Notes: a model not told the origin generated them from the sequence alone. DNA of 64,000 nt from Paenibacillus oleatilyticus (GCF_018998565.1 NZ_JAHNZO010000005.1:186001-250000), one strand, 5' to 3'; shown: positions 7,840 to 17,533, counted from the first letter of the stretch. Program-made: numbers and translations.

Positions 7840-8763
7840 ATGGATGCGCTGTTTAACCCTTACTACGTCGATATCGTCGTCTTTCTGATCATCTATATTT
7901 TGCTTGGCCTTGGCTTGAACCTCATTACCGGTTACGCGGGTCAAGTGTCGTTGGGACACGGGGCGTTTTTCGGCATCGGGGCTTATGCCTCGGGGATTTT
8001 GTCGGTAAAAGCGGGCTTGAATCCGTGGCTGGCCATCCTGCTCGCCATTGTCATAACCTTCGTCATCAGCGCGGTGCTCGGGCTGCCGAGCTTGCGGGTA
8101 CGGGAAGATTTTCTCGCCATTACGACGCTCGGGCTCGGGCTCATCATTCAATCGTACTTCAAAAACTCCGAGCTGACCGGCGGCGCTTACGGTCTCGATT
8201 CGATTCCAGGGCTGTCGTTCTTCGGCATTGAGATGAAAAATGTCGGCTACCTGCTGTTCGTTCTGATTATGCTGCTCGTCGGCATCTATGCGCTGCGCAA
8301 AATGACGCGGTCGCGGATCGGCCGCGCCTGGATGGTCATCCGGGAGGACGAGACAGTGGCCGCTTCGATGGGCATCAACACGACGTACTACAAGGTGCTG
8401 GTGTTTGCGATCGGCGGGGCTTACGCCGGTGCGGCCGGCGCGCTGTTTGCCCATAAAGTATCGTTCCTCAGCGCCGATTCGTTCGGATTTACCGTCTCGG
8501 CGACAGTGCTCAGCATGGTCGTAATCGGCGGCCTCGGCAGCATCCGCGGCACATTGTTCGGCGTCTCGCTGCTGTACCTGCTCCCGGAGCTGTTCCGGCT
8601 GTTCGACCTTCAAATGTTCGATATGAAATATCTCGATATGTACAAAATGATGTTTTACGGCTTGCTGATGGTTCTGGTCATGCGCTATCGTCCGAAGGGG
8701 ATTTTCGGGCAGACAGGCATCAAGATGAAGCCGCGCGGCAAGGGAGGTGGCGGCCGTGCTTAA
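7840..8763 (+). CDS. livM: Liv-type ABC transporter permease LivM
   Basis: This 307-residue permease pairs with LivH. The strings LGLGLNLITGYAGQVSLGHG and AFFGIGAYASGILS near the N-terminus are the LivM hallmark. REDETVAASMGINTTYYK (about residues 168-185) is the coupling loop. A basic tail (MKPRGKGGGGRA) closes the protein. The gene starts at ATG 7840 after a TAGGTGATCGT site. Its end overlaps the ATPase gene by a few codons, which implies translational coupling within one operon. Confidence 0.88.
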   Translation: MDALFNPYYVDIVVFLIIYILLGLGLNLITGYAGQVSLGHGAFFGIGAYASGILSVKAGLNPWLAILLAIVITFVISAVLGLPSLRVREDFLAITTLGLGLIIQSYFKNSELTGGAYGLDSIPGLSFFGIEMKNVGYLLFVLIMLLVGIYALRKMTRSRIGRAWMVIREDETVAASMGINTTYYKVLVFAIGGAYAGAAGALFAHKVSFLSADSFGFTVSATVLSMVVIGGLGSIRGTLFGVSLLYLLPELFRLFDLQMFDMKYLDMYKMMFYGLLMVLVMRYRPKGIFGQTGIKMKPRGKGGGGRA

Positions 8764-9535
8764 GGTGGAAGGCATCACGAAACGGTTCGGCGGCCTGACG
8801 GCCGTCAGCGGAGTCAGCCTGGAGGTGAAGCAGGGAGAAATTCTGGGCCTGATCGGCCCGAACGGCGCGGGGAAGACGACGTTCTTCAATATTTTGACCG
8901 GGCTGTACCAGCCGAACGAAGGATCGATTATGTTCGAAGGCAGGCCGATCCAGGGCATGAAGCCGTTCCGCATCGCGCAGCAGGGGATGACACGGACGTT
9001 CCAGAACATCCGGCTGCTGAAGGAAGAGACGGTGCTGGAAAATGTGAAGGTCGGCATGTTCGGGCGCACGCGTTCCGGCCTTTGGTCGGCGATTCTCGGC
9101 CTCGGCTCCGCCAAGCGGGAGGAGCACGAGGTGACGGAGGCGAGCCTGCGGGTGCTGGAGCTCGTCGGACTGCGGGGCTTCGAGCAGGAGCAGGCGGGCA
9201 GCCTGTCGTACGGCAACCAGCGGCGGGTGGAAATCGCCCGGGCGCTCGTCTCCGGCCCCAAGCTGCTGCTGCTGGACGAACCGACGGCCGGGATGAACGG
9301 GCAGGAGGTTCACGAGATGGAAGCGCTGATTCGCACGATTCGCGGCAGCGGGACGACGCTGATTTTGATCGAGCACAACGTCGGCATGGTGTGCAAGCTG
9401 TGCGACCGGGTGGCGGTGCTTGACCACGGCGAGAAGATCGCCGACGGCGACCCGCACGAGATCATGAACAGCCCGGCGGTCATCGAGGCGTACATCGGCA
9501 AGACGGAGAGCGAGGAGGGGATTCCCGTTGCTTGA
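8756..9535 (+). CDS. livG: Liv-type ABC transporter ATP-binding protein LivG
   Basis: This is a 259-residue ABC ATPase. The Walker A sequence GPNGAGKTTF, the signature LSYGNQRRVEIARAL and the Walker B LLLLDEPTAGMN are all intact, followed by the switch histidine in LIEHNV. The LivG-specific insert RTFQNIRLLKEETVLENV is present. An in-frame GTG at 8747 is possible, but the ribosome binding site AGGGAGGTGG (8741-8750) fits the GTG at 8756 with a five-base gap, giving the usual N-terminus MLKVEGITKRFGG. The gene overlaps livM. Confidence 0.88.
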   Translation: MLKVEGITKRFGGLTAVSGVSLEVKQGEILGLIGPNGAGKTTFFNILTGLYQPNEGSIMFEGRPIQGMKPFRIAQQGMTRTFQNIRLLKEETVLENVKVGMFGRTRSGLWSAILGLGSAKREEHEVTEASLRVLELVGLRGFEQEQAGSLSYGNQRRVEIARALVSGPKLLLLDEPTAGMNGQEVHEMEALIRTIRGSGTTLILIEHNVGMVCKLCDRVAVLDHGEKIADGDPHEIMNSPAVIEAYIGKTESEEGIPVA

Positions 9536-10232
9536 GATCCGCAATCTGAACGTATCGTACGGCAGCATTCACGCCGTGAGGAACTTGTCTTTGGAGGTCA
9601 AGCAGGGCGAGGTGGTGACGCTGATCGGCTCGAACGGCGCGGGGAAAACGACGACCGTGAACGCCATTTGTGGTGTCATCCCTTCGAAGGGCTCCATTCT
9701 GTATCAAGGTAAAGACATCATCGGCCAGCCGACGCATAAACTTGTGGAGGCAGGCATCGTGATGGTGGCCGAAGGCCGGCGCATTTTTCCAAAGCTGACC
9801 GTGGAGCAAAATCTCCACATGGGCACATATTCGCGCAAAGCGGGCAAGGGTGAACTGAAGCAGGAGATGGACGCCATCTATGCGATGTTTCCACGGCTGG
9901 CCGAACGCCGGACCCAGCTCGGCGGCACGATGAGCGGCGGCGAGCAGCAGATGCTCGCGATCGGGCGGGCGCTGATGGCGAAGCCGAAGCTGCTTATCCT
10001 CGACGAGCCGTCGATGGGACTGGCCCCGATCGTCGTCAAAGGGATCTTCGAGACGATCAAGACAATCAAGCGTCAGGGGCTGACAATTCTGCTGATCGAG
10101 CAGAACGCAGCGATGGCGCTGTCGGTGGCGGACCGCGGCTACGTACTGGAGCACGGGGAGATCAGCCATCACGACACCGCCGACAATCTGCGTTCGCAGG
10201 ATGTCGTCAAGCAGGCTTATTTGGGCCATTAA
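9528..10232 (+). CDS. livF: Liv-type ABC transporter ATP-binding protein LivF
   Basis: This 234-residue ABC ATPase is the partner of LivG. The Walker A is GSNGAGKTTT, the signature MSGGEQQMLAIGRAL and the Walker B LLILDEPSMGLAP. The LivF-type string MVAEGRRIFPKLTVEQNL is present. The start is TTG at 9528 after GGAGGGG, overlapping the livG stop codon, so the two ATPases are translationally coupled. This completes a full five-component importer: binding protein, two permeases and two ATPases. Confidence 0.88.
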   Translation: MLEIRNLNVSYGSIHAVRNLSLEVKQGEVVTLIGSNGAGKTTTVNAICGVIPSKGSILYQGKDIIGQPTHKLVEAGIVMVAEGRRIFPKLTVEQNLHMGTYSRKAGKGELKQEMDAIYAMFPRLAERRTQLGGTMSGGEQQMLAIGRALMAKPKLLILDEPSMGLAPIVVKGIFETIKTIKRQGLTILLIEQNAAMALSVADRGYVLEHGEISHHDTADNLRSQDVVKQAYLGH

Positions 10233-10347
10233 CCGTTAAGGCAGCAAATCATCCTATGCGGTTAATCATACAGGAGGTTAAGCGGCGGGTTTTTCGGCGG
10301 CAGGGACGCCGGTTTGAATCCGCGATAAGGCAAAAGGAGGATTATGC

Positions 10348-11316
10348 GTGAAAACGATTGATCTGTTAAACCCGCCGGAGCTGGCGCGGCGGTCGAACTG
10401 GCGTGACCGGTTCGAGACGAAGGTGGCCCAGTGGCTCACACCGTGGGACGGGGAAGCGTCGGTCGACTTCGGCTTCATCGGGGTGCCGCTGTCCAAGACG
10501 TCGATCAGCGTCTCGGCCGCGTCGATGACGCCGAACGCGCTGCGCGAGCTGTTCGCGAACGTGACGACGTACAGCATCGACCACGACGTCGATCTGCAGG
10601 AGCTGAACGCCCGCGACCTCGGCGATATTCAAATGCATGTCACCGACCTGCTGCTCTGCCATGCGAACATCGAGCAGGGGCTGACGAACGTGTACAAGGC
10701 GCTGCCGGACTTGTTCCCGATTATCGCCGGGGGCGATCATTCGATCACGTGCCCGTCCGTCAAAGCATTCCGGAACAAAATCGGCGGGCCGGTCGGCATC
10801 GTCCAGATCGATTCGCATATGGACGTGCGCAACCTGCAGGACGGCGGACCGTCCAACGGCACGCCGATCCGCGGCCTGATCGAATCCGGCGCCGTGGAGG
10901 GTAAGCATATCGCGCAGATCGGCCTGCACAGCTTCGCGAACTCGAAGGCGTACCGCGACTATGCGCGAGAGCAGGGAATTACGCAGTTTACGGCGCGGCA
11001 GGTCGCGCTGGAGGGCGTGGAGAAGTTCGTCGCGCAGGCGCTTGAAGTGGCCGGCAGCGGCACCGACGCGATCTATGTCACGGTGGATATGGATGTGCTC
11101 GATCAGGCCTATGCGCCGGGCGTTCCGGCGATGGTGCCCGCCGGGATGACGAGCTGGCAGCTGCTGGAGGCGGTGTTCATGCTCGGCCGCCATCCGAAGG
11201 TGAAGGGCTTCGATGTCGTCTGCGTCGATCCGATGCAGGACCCGCGCCGGGCGACCGTGCGCACGGCGCTGCACGTCATTCTTAACTTTATGGCCGGCAC
11301 GATGAAGCGCGGCTAA
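10348..11316 (+). CDS. hutG: formimidoylglutamase (HutG, ureohydrolase family)
   Basis: This 322-residue member of the arginase/agmatinase family hydrolyses N-formimino-L-glutamate to glutamate and formamide, the last step of the HutH-HutU-HutI-HutG route. The binuclear manganese ligands are seen in GGDHS (about residues 130-134), IDSHMD (about 154-159) and VDMDVLD (about 247-253). The start is GTG at 10348 after AAAGGAGG. The gene lies 115 bases after livF on the same strand. Ureohydrolase families are hard to separate by sequence alone; the call as HutG rather than agmatinase rests on the adjacent hutU and hutI. Confidence 0.82.
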   Translation: MKTIDLLNPPELARRSNWRDRFETKVAQWLTPWDGEASVDFGFIGVPLSKTSISVSAASMTPNALRELFANVTTYSIDHDVDLQELNARDLGDIQMHVTDLLLCHANIEQGLTNVYKALPDLFPIIAGGDHSITCPSVKAFRNKIGGPVGIVQIDSHMDVRNLQDGGPSNGTPIRGLIESGAVEGKHIAQIGLHSFANSKAYRDYAREQGITQFTARQVALEGVEKFVAQALEVAGSGTDAIYVTVDMDVLDQAYAPGVPAMVPAGMTSWQLLEAVFMLGRHPKVKGFDVVCVDPMQDPRRATVRTALHVILNFMAGTMKRG

Positions 11317-11343
11317 TCATAAAACCCAAGGGGAGAGATTACG

Positions 11344-13002
11344 ATGGAAAATAAACGTACGATTCGCGCGCCGCGCGGCACGAAGCTGACGGCCAAAGGA
11401 TGGCAGCAGGAAGCGGTGCTGCGCATGCTGATGAACAATCTGGACCCGGAGGTAGCCGAGCGGCCGGAAGACCTCGTCGTCTATGGCGGGATCGGCAAGG
11501 CGGCCCGCAACTGGGAAGCGTACGACAAAATCGTCGAGTGTCTGACGGAGCTCGAAGCGGACGAAACGCTGCTCGTGCAGTCCGGCAAGCCGGTCGGCAT
11601 TTTCAAAACCCACAGCCAAGCGCCGCGAGTGCTCATCTCCAACTCCGTCATCGTGCCAGCGTTTGCGAACTGGGATACGTTCCATGAGCTGGATAAAAAA
11701 GGGCTGATGATGTACGGGCAAATGACGGCGGGCAGCTGGATTTATATCGGCACGCAGGGCATTCTGCAGGGCACGTACGAAACGTTCGCCGAAGCGGCGC
11801 GTCAGCATGCGAACGGCACGCTGCGCGGGACGCTGACGTTGACCGCGGGTCTCGGCGGCATGGGCGGGGCGCAGCCGTTGGCCGTCACGATGAACGAAGG
11901 CGTCGTCATCGGGGTGGACGTCGACGCGACGCGCATTCAGCGCCGGATCGATACGCGCTATTGCGACGTGATGGTGCACGATCTGGACGAAGCGCTTAAG
12001 CTGGCGCGCGAGGCGCAGGAGCAGGGCCGTCCGCTTTCGATCGGTCTTGTCGGCAACGCGGCGGAGATTTTCCCGGAATTCGTGCGCCGCGGCATCGTGC
12101 CGGATTTCGTCACCGACCAGACGTCGGCGCACGATCCGCTGAACGGTTACGTGCCTGCGGGCTACTCGCTGGAAGCGGCGGCGGCGCTGCGCACGAGCAA
12201 CGCGGCGGAATATGTCCGCTTGTCGAAGCGGTCGATGGCGGCCCATGTGCAGGCAATGCTCGATCTGCAAAAGCTGGGCTCCGTCGTGTTCGACTATGGC
12301 AACAACATCCGTCAGGTCGCTTTAGATGAAGGCGTGAAGGACGCGTTCAACTTCCCGGGCTTCGTACCGGCGTACATCCGCCCGCTGTTCTGCGAAGGCA
12401 AAGGGCCGTTCCGCTGGGCCGCGCTGTCCGGCGATCCGGAGGACATCTACAAAACCGACGAGCTTGTGCTGAAGCTGTTTCCGGAAAATGAGCACCTGCG
12501 CCGCTGGATCGAAATGGCGCGCGAGAAAGTGGCCTTCCAAGGCTTGCCGTCGCGGATCTGCTGGCTCGGCTATGGCGAGCGCGTGAAGATGGGGCTCGCG
12601 ATCAACGAGATGGTGCGCAGCGGCGAGCTGTCCGCGCCGATCGTTATCGGCCGCGACCACCTCGACTGCGGCTCCGTCGCCTCGCCGAACCGCGAGACGG
12701 AAGCGATGAAGGACGGCAGCGACGTAGTCGGCGACTGGGCGATCCTGAACGCGCTCGTGAACACGGCGTCCGGCGCAAGCTGGGTCTCGGTGCATCACGG
12801 CGGCGGCGTCGGAATGGGCTATTCGCTCCACGCCGGCATGGTCGTCGTCGCGGATGGCTCGCAAGAAGCGGAAGAGCGGCTGTCCCGCGTGCTGAACACG
12901 GACCCGGGCATGGGGGTTATCCGTCATGCGGACGCAGGCTACGAGCTGGCGGTTCAGACGGCCAAGGAGCGCGGCGTTCGCGTCCCGATGCTGGGCATTT
13001 AA
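11344..13002 (+). CDS. hutU: urocanate hydratase (urocanase)
   Basis: This 552-residue cytoplasmic enzyme converts urocanate to imidazolone propionate using tightly bound NAD+. The dinucleotide-binding string [19 protein letters not shown] (glycine loop at about residues 178-186), the active-site cysteine region [11 protein letters not shown] and the C-terminal [17 protein letters not shown] are all present and in normal order. Length is standard for the family. The ATG follows GGGGAGAG and lies 27 bases after hutG. Confidence 0.95.
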   Translation: MENKRTIRAPRGTKLTAKGWQQEAVLRMLMNNLDPEVAERPEDLVVYGGIGKAARNWEAYDKIVECLTELEADETLLVQSGKPVGIFKTHSQAPRVLISNSVIVPAFANWDTFHELDKKGLMMYGQMTAGSWIYIGTQGILQGTYETFAEAARQHANGTLRGTLTLTAGLGGMGGAQPLAVTMNEGVVIGVDVDATRIQRRIDTRYCDVMVHDLDEALKLAREAQEQGRPLSIGLVGNAAEIFPEFVRRGIVPDFVTDQTSAHDPLNGYVPAGYSLEAAAALRTSNAAEYVRLSKRSMAAHVQAMLDLQKLGSVVFDYGNNIRQVALDEGVKDAFNFPGFVPAYIRPLFCEGKGPFRWAALSGDPEDIYKTDELVLKLFPENEHLRRWIEMAREKVAFQGLPSRICWLGYGERVKMGLAINEMVRSGELSAPIVIGRDHLDCGSVASPNRETEAMKDGSDVVGDWAILNALVNTASGASWVSVHHGGGVGMGYSLHAGMVVVADGSQEAEERLSRVLNTDPGMGVIRHADAGYELAVQTAKERGVRVPMLGI

Positions 13003-13166
13003 GAAGGCGCGGCCGGCGCTTTGAGACAATCGGCTGAATAAAGCGTAATTAAGCTGCGGTTCGCCGTATCCGCCGGGAAACCGACGGACCGTGTGTACCG
13101 CATGCTTTTATATTCCGTCCGGTCCGAAAGATGTCGGGTCGGACGACTTTGTTGAGGTGATGGAAA

Positions 13167-14450
13167 ATGGAACAGCAACGGATCGATTTGCTCGTACACC
13201 ATATCGGCGAGCTGATTACGATGGCGGGGGAAGCGGGGCCGCGTACAGGCAGCCGCATGGCAGACGTGCCGGTTGTAAAAGGAGGCGCCGTAGCCGTACG
13301 CGATGGCGTCGTTGTCGCCGCAGGCCCTGAAGCCGACGTACGCGCTCAGATCGCAGGCCTGCCGGTTGCGCAGGAGCTCGATGCCGGGGGCCGGTTGGTG
13401 ACGCCGGGGCTGGTCGACCCGCATACGCATCTGGTGCACGGCGGCTCGCGCGAGCACGAGCTGGCGATGAAGCTGCAGGGCGCGACGTATTTGGAAATCC
13501 TGGCGCAGGGCGGCGGCATTCTGAGCACGGTCCGCGCCACGCGGGGGGCGTCGGAGGACGGGCTGTACGCCAAGGCGAAGCGCAGCCTCGATACGCTGCT
13601 GCTGCAGGGCGTGACGACGTGCGAGGCGAAAAGCGGCTACGGCTTGACGCTTGAGGATGAGCTGAAGCAGCTTCGGGTGACGAAGCGGCTGAACGAAGCG
13701 CACCCGATCGAGCTCGTCTCGACGTTCATGGGCGCGCACATGGTGCCCGAGGAATATAAGGGCCGCTCGGCCGATTACGTGAAGCTCGTGATCCGCGAAA
13801 TGCTGCCGGAGGTGAAGCGCCTCGGACTCGCCGAATTCTGCGACGTATTCTGCGAGCACGGCGTGTTCTCGCCCGAAGAGTCCGAGGAGATTCTGGCGGC
13901 GGCCAAGGCGCTCGGCTTCGGCGTGAAAATCCACGCCGACGAGATCGAGCCGCTCGGCGGCGCGGAGCTTGCAGGCAAGCTCGGCTGCATCTCGGCCGAG
14001 CACTTGCTGGCCGCGACCGACGCCGGGTTCGAGGCGATGCGCGATGCCGGCGTGATCGCCGTCTGCCTGCCGGCAACCTCGTTCAACCTGCGGCTGAAGC
14101 AGCATGCCCGCGCGCGCCGCATGATCGAGCTCGGCCTTGCCGTGGCGCTATCGACCGATTACAACCCCGGCAGCTCGCCGACGGAGTCGATCCAGCTCGT
14201 GATGACGCTCGGCTGCCTGAACCTCGGGCTGACGCCGGAGGAAGTGCTGACGGCCGTGACCGTCAACGCGGCGCACGCCATCGGGCGCGGCGACCGGGTC
14301 GGCAGCCTGGAGCCGGGCAAGCAGGCCGATCTGGTCATTTTCGATGCGGCCAATTTGGCGTATGTGCCGTATCACTTCGGCATCAACCACGTCGATACGG
14401 TCGTCAAAGGCGGGAAAGTCGTCGTCCGGGATGGACGGTTGGCGTACTGA
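13167..14450 (+). CDS. hutI: imidazolonepropionase
   Basis: This 427-residue amidohydrolase opens imidazolone propionate to N-formimino-L-glutamate. Metal ligands are seen in DPHTHLVHGG (about residues 86-95), the HADE motif (about 256-259) and the aspartate in STDYNPGSSP (about 330-339). AEHLL and GYGLTLEDELK are further family strings. It follows hutU after a 164-base gap with no obvious terminator, so it probably belongs to the same unit. A strong terminator lies after it. No hutH (histidine ammonia-lyase) and no hutP are found beside it. Confidence 0.95.
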   Translation: MEQQRIDLLVHHIGELITMAGEAGPRTGSRMADVPVVKGGAVAVRDGVVVAAGPEADVRAQIAGLPVAQELDAGGRLVTPGLVDPHTHLVHGGSREHELAMKLQGATYLEILAQGGGILSTVRATRGASEDGLYAKAKRSLDTLLLQGVTTCEAKSGYGLTLEDELKQLRVTKRLNEAHPIELVSTFMGAHMVPEEYKGRSADYVKLVIREMLPEVKRLGLAEFCDVFCEHGVFSPEESEEILAAAKALGFGVKIHADEIEPLGGAELAGKLGCISAEHLLAATDAGFEAMRDAGVIAVCLPATSFNLRLKQHARARRMIELGLAVALSTDYNPGSSPTESIQLVMTLGCLNLGLTPEEVLTAVTVNAAHAIGRGDRVGSLEPGKQADLVIFDAANLAYVPYHFGINHVDTVVKGGKVVVRDGRLAY

Positions 14451-14497
14451 CTGAACCGATGAAGACGTTTTGCAATAGCATATAGCATAACCAAATG

Positions 14498-14549
14498 AGG
14501 GACATTCCGCACGCATGGCTTTGGCGTAAGGAAATGTCCCTTTTTCTTT
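14498..14549 (+). terminator. rho-independent terminator of the liv-hut unit
   Basis: AGGGACATT (14498-14506) pairs with AATGTCCCT (14533-14541), with extra pairing inside, followed by TTTTCTTT. It lies 48 bases after hutI. Confidence 0.85.
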
Positions 14550-14591
14550 GGGAGTGGCGGGTGGATTAATTTCATCTGGGATTATTCCATA

Positions 14592-14620
14592 TTGAAATTT
14601 TTTACAATGAAAGCTACAAT
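14592..14620 (+). promoter_or_regulatory. sigma-A promoter of the phosphatase gene
   Basis: TTGAAA (14592-14597), a 17-base spacer and TACAAT (14615-14620) lie about 105 bases before the start at 14727. No convincing Pho box was seen. Confidence 0.5.
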
Positions 14621-14726
14621 GGTTTTGTTTTCCATATAGTGGGATTTTATGGAGCGAGGAGGGGGGCGCATGAATTAATTTGATCGACGGTTAAATACTT
14701 CATTTATGAAGATTGGAGTGAAGTTG

Positions 14727-16955
14727 ATGAACAGAGGGTTGAAGCGAAAACGATGGCCGATGATATTGTCTCTGCTTTTGGTGTTTCAATTGCTGCTAAC
14801 AGGGGGAGCAGCCCTTGCGGATGAATCCGAAGACTCCGCTGCGTCGTCTGCTGGTCCCGTCACACTGCTGGCCGGAAACGCCACATGGCGCTATTTTGAC
14901 CGGGGGAAAGATTTGGGTGGTGATTGGAAGAACGTTGCCTACGACGACTCCGCCTGGAGCTCCGGACAGGCGCCTTTCGGTTATCCGGCGGACACCGGAA
15001 CTTCAGGGTTCGGCTCCGTAAAGACCGCCGTCAGCTATGGTCCGGACTCCAAAAAGAAATACCCGACCACGTATTTCCGCACAACGGTTCACGCGGCCAA
15101 AGTAAGCGATTTTCAGCAGATCCAAGGCACCTTCGGGATTGACGACGGCGTCGTGCTCTATGTCAACGGCGAAGAGGCGTACCGCTTCAATATGCCGGAA
15201 GGGGACATCCGCTACGCTACGCTGGCCTCCGAGTCGAAAAGCGATCCCCGGACCGTCACGGCCGACCTGACCGCCGTATTGAAAGGCAAGCTCCGCGATG
15301 GCGCGAACATACTCGCGGCCGAGGTGCATCAGGGAAGCGCGGGCAGCTCCGACCTGTATTGGGATATGAAGCTCGTTGCGAATCCCGACGATTCGGGCAG
15401 CGGCGGAAATCCGCAGAGCGGCAAGCCGATGGCGATCGCGCTGACGTATTACGACGATCCGAAAACCAGCATGGCGTTCGCCTGGTACACGTCGGACAAG
15501 ATTACCGGTACCCAACTGCAGGTCGTGGAAGCCTCGAAGCTCAACGGAAATTCGTTTCCGTCTGAGGGAGTCCAGACGTATCAAGGCGCTTCGCAAGCGA
15601 TCAGCGTTTATTTGACGCTGGCGGATAAATCCAATCATAAAACCACGAAATATTCAAGCCATAAAGTCATCGCCGACGGCTTGAAGCCCGGCACTGCCTA
15701 TGCTTACCGTCTGGGCGACGGGACGGCGGGCAACTGGAGCGAGATCGGCACGTTTACGACGGAGCCTGCAAGTGATAACGGCTTTACTTTCCTGTATACG
15801 ACTGATTCCCAAGCGAAGACGCAAGCTGATTACGGCCTGTGGAAAAACACGGTCCAACAAGGGATTCAAAAGTTCCCGGACGCCAAATTCATCGTCAATA
15901 CGGGCGATCTGGTGGACAACGGCGATGTGGAGGAGCAGTGGATGTGGTTGCTTAACGAGCCGAAAGACATTTTATCCCGCCTTCCGCTGATACCGATTCT
16001 GGGTAACCATGAAACCCAAAATTACAACAACTACGCCTACCACTTCCATCTGCCCAACAAGTCGCAAACGGACGCTACCCCGGAAGGCTCGGTGTACGCT
16101 TTTGACTACGGTCCGGCTCATTTCATGGTCTTCAACACGCAGTATTCGGGCGACTCCGACCCCGTCTTCAAGAAGCAAGTGGAATGGCTTCGAAACGAAG
16201 TTGCTAAAACGGATAAAAAATGGAAAATTGTCTTGTTCCACAAGTCGATTTATTCGGTAGCCAGCCATTCCAGCAGCACGGACGTCAAGTTTTTCCGCGA
16301 GCATCTGGCGCCCCTGTTCGATGAGCTGGGCATCGACGCCGTCCTGTCGGGACACGACCATACGTACACCCGAAGCTACCAAATGTACGCCGGTCAGCCT
16401 CAAGAGGTGACGAAGGACGGCGAAGGCCATGTCCTGAACCCGAAGGGGACGGTCTATTTCGTAGGCAATACGGCAGGCCCGAAATTTTATAAGCCCAAAA
16501 ACGAGGACTTCCCGTACGCGGCCGTATCCGGTCAGCCGAAAAAGCAAATGTTCACCGGGGTCACCGTCCAGGACGATACGCTGTCTTTCCAAGCTTATAC
16601 GACGACGAAGGGCGGAAGCATGGAACTCTACGACGCCTACAGCATGAAGAAGACCGCCGCGAAGCCGAATAAGGTGCAAAATGCCAAAGCGACGCTGACG
16701 GCGGACGGGCAAGTCAAGCTGACTTGGACGGCTCCGGGTACGGGACCGGCGGTAGAGGGCTATCGCATTTACGAGCAGCATGACGCAGTGGCGCCGAACT
16801 GGACGGCCACAGTCCGTCATGCCGACGGAACGACCGCCTACAGCTATACCGTAGCGAAAAAGGACCCTTCCCAATCGTATCGGTTCGTGATCAAGGCGGT
16901 GAGCGGGAGGCTAAATTCAGACCCGGTCGTAGCCGAGTATACGGCGGGGAAATGA
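14727..16955 (+). CDS. secreted purple-acid-phosphatase-like metallophosphoesterase
   Basis: This is a 742-residue exported protein. The signal peptide is MNRGLKRKRWPM plus a hydrophobic run ending near GGAALADE. A jelly-roll-like region (about 30-220) precedes a purple acid phosphatase N-terminal domain (about 235-345, with AMAFAWYTSD-like text and LKPGTAYAYRLGDG). The catalytic domain (about 350-620) has NTGDLVDNG, LGNHE, LFHKSIYS and SGHDHTYTRSY. The first motif reads TTDSQA, with Gln where many phosphoesterases have His. A fibronectin type III domain closes the protein (about 650-740). An in-frame ATG lies at 14706, but GGAGTGAAG fits the ATG at 14727. It probably releases phosphate outside the cell. 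Confidence 0.8.
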   Translation: MNRGLKRKRWPMILSLLLVFQLLLTGGAALADESEDSAASSAGPVTLLAGNATWRYFDRGKDLGGDWKNVAYDDSAWSSGQAPFGYPADTGTSGFGSVKTAVSYGPDSKKKYPTTYFRTTVHAAKVSDFQQIQGTFGIDDGVVLYVNGEEAYRFNMPEGDIRYATLASESKSDPRTVTADLTAVLKGKLRDGANILAAEVHQGSAGSSDLYWDMKLVANPDDSGSGGNPQSGKPMAIALTYYDDPKTSMAFAWYTSDKITGTQLQVVEASKLNGNSFPSEGVQTYQGASQAISVYLTLADKSNHKTTKYSSHKVIADGLKPGTAYAYRLGDGTAGNWSEIGTFTTEPASDNGFTFLYTTDSQAKTQADYGLWKNTVQQGIQKFPDAKFIVNTGDLVDNGDVEEQWMWLLNEPKDILSRLPLIPILGNHETQNYNNYAYHFHLPNKSQTDATPEGSVYAFDYGPAHFMVFNTQYSGDSDPVFKKQVEWLRNEVAKTDKKWKIVLFHKSIYSVASHSSSTDVKFFREHLAPLFDELGIDAVLSGHDHTYTRSYQMYAGQPQEVTKDGEGHVLNPKGTVYFVGNTAGPKFYKPKNEDFPYAAVSGQPKKQMFTGVTVQDDTLSFQAYTTTKGGSMELYDAYSMKKTAAKPNKVQNAKATLTADGQVKLTWTAPGTGPAVEGYRIYEQHDAVAPNWTATVRHADGTTAYSYTVAKKDPSQSYRFVIKAVSGRLNSDPVVAEYTAGK

Positions 16956-17004
16956 GAACGGCGGCGGTCCGAGTACGGCCCGCCGGACCGGCCCATAGAT
17001 GTGA

Positions 17005-17047
17005 GAACCGCCCAAATGCTTCGGCGTTTGGACGGTCTTTTTTTTCT
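17005..17047 (+). terminator. rho-independent terminator
   Basis: GAACCGCCCAAATGC (17005-17019) pairs with GCGTTTGGACGGTC (17024-17037) around a TTCG tetraloop, followed by ten T. It ends the phosphatase gene and overlaps the 3' edge of the convergent VOC gene. Confidence 0.85.
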
Positions 17048-17408
17048 AGCATTTGATCAAGAACGAATTGCCGTCCTCATCGAGGAAGGTAGCGAAGGTG
17101 CCCCATTGCATTTTTTGCAGCTCACCCTCGAAGGCGACGCCGTTCGCTTTCATCGTCTCGTACGTCTTCTCGACATCGTCGCAGGCGAATACGATGGACG
17201 GCTTTAGCTCGGCCCAGTTTTTCATCATGCTTTTCGGATAGAGCACCAGCGCGGATTCCGCTCCCTTCGGCGCAACCTCCAGCCAGCTCGCCCCCGGCAT
17301 CATTTGGCGCTCGGCTACGACCTCGAAGCCGACCTTCTCCGTCCAGAACGCTTTCGCTTTTTGCTGGTCCTCGACATAAACGGCGGCCGTTGCCATTTTT
17401 TTAATCAT
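17046..17408 (-). CDS. VOC (glyoxalase/dioxygenase) superfamily protein
   Basis: This is a 120-residue protein with the paired beta-alpha-beta-beta-beta pattern of the vicinal oxygen chelate fold: AAVYVEDQQKAKAFWTEKVGFEVV at the start, and FATFLDEDGNSFLI at the end, the usual last strand. It resembles Bacillus YurT-like proteins, whose substrate is not known. The ATG at 17408 follows AAGGAGGACAATC. It stands alone, downstream of a MocR regulator on the same strand. Confidence 0.8.
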   Translation of the reverse strand: MIKKMATAAVYVEDQQKAKAFWTEKVGFEVVAERQMMPGASWLEVAPKGAESALVLYPKSMMKNWAELKPSIVFACDDVEKTYETMKANGVAFEGELQKMQWGTFATFLDEDGNSFLIKC

Positions 17409-17429
17409 GATTGTCCTCCTTCGCGTGGT

Positions 17430-17533
17430 TCAAGAGCTCCCACATTGATTGAAGTCTTTGGAAAAATAAACATAGTCGTAGTATCCGAAATGGGTCATGT
17501 ATTCATGCAAAGCGACCGGCGTTATCTCCTCGT
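17430..17533 (-). pseudogene. possible remnant of an AraC-type HTH domain
   Basis: Just downstream of the MocR gene, in another frame, the minus strand reads ITPVALHEYMTHFGYYDYVY and then FSKDFNQ. The string GYYDYVYFSKDF closely resembles the second HTH of AraC regulators (typically G-[FY]-x-D-x-x-YFS-x-x-F). There is no start of its own and it stops shortly after. It may be a scar from a lost regulator gene. Confidence 0.3.

Noticed and set aside
7453..9261. Long minus-strand open frame (602 codons) opposite livH, livM and livG
   Set aside because: Its text is low-complexity Arg/His/Asp/Ala-rich as expected for the antisense of GC-rich genes, it has no ribosome binding site, and the plus-strand genes carry all family motifs.
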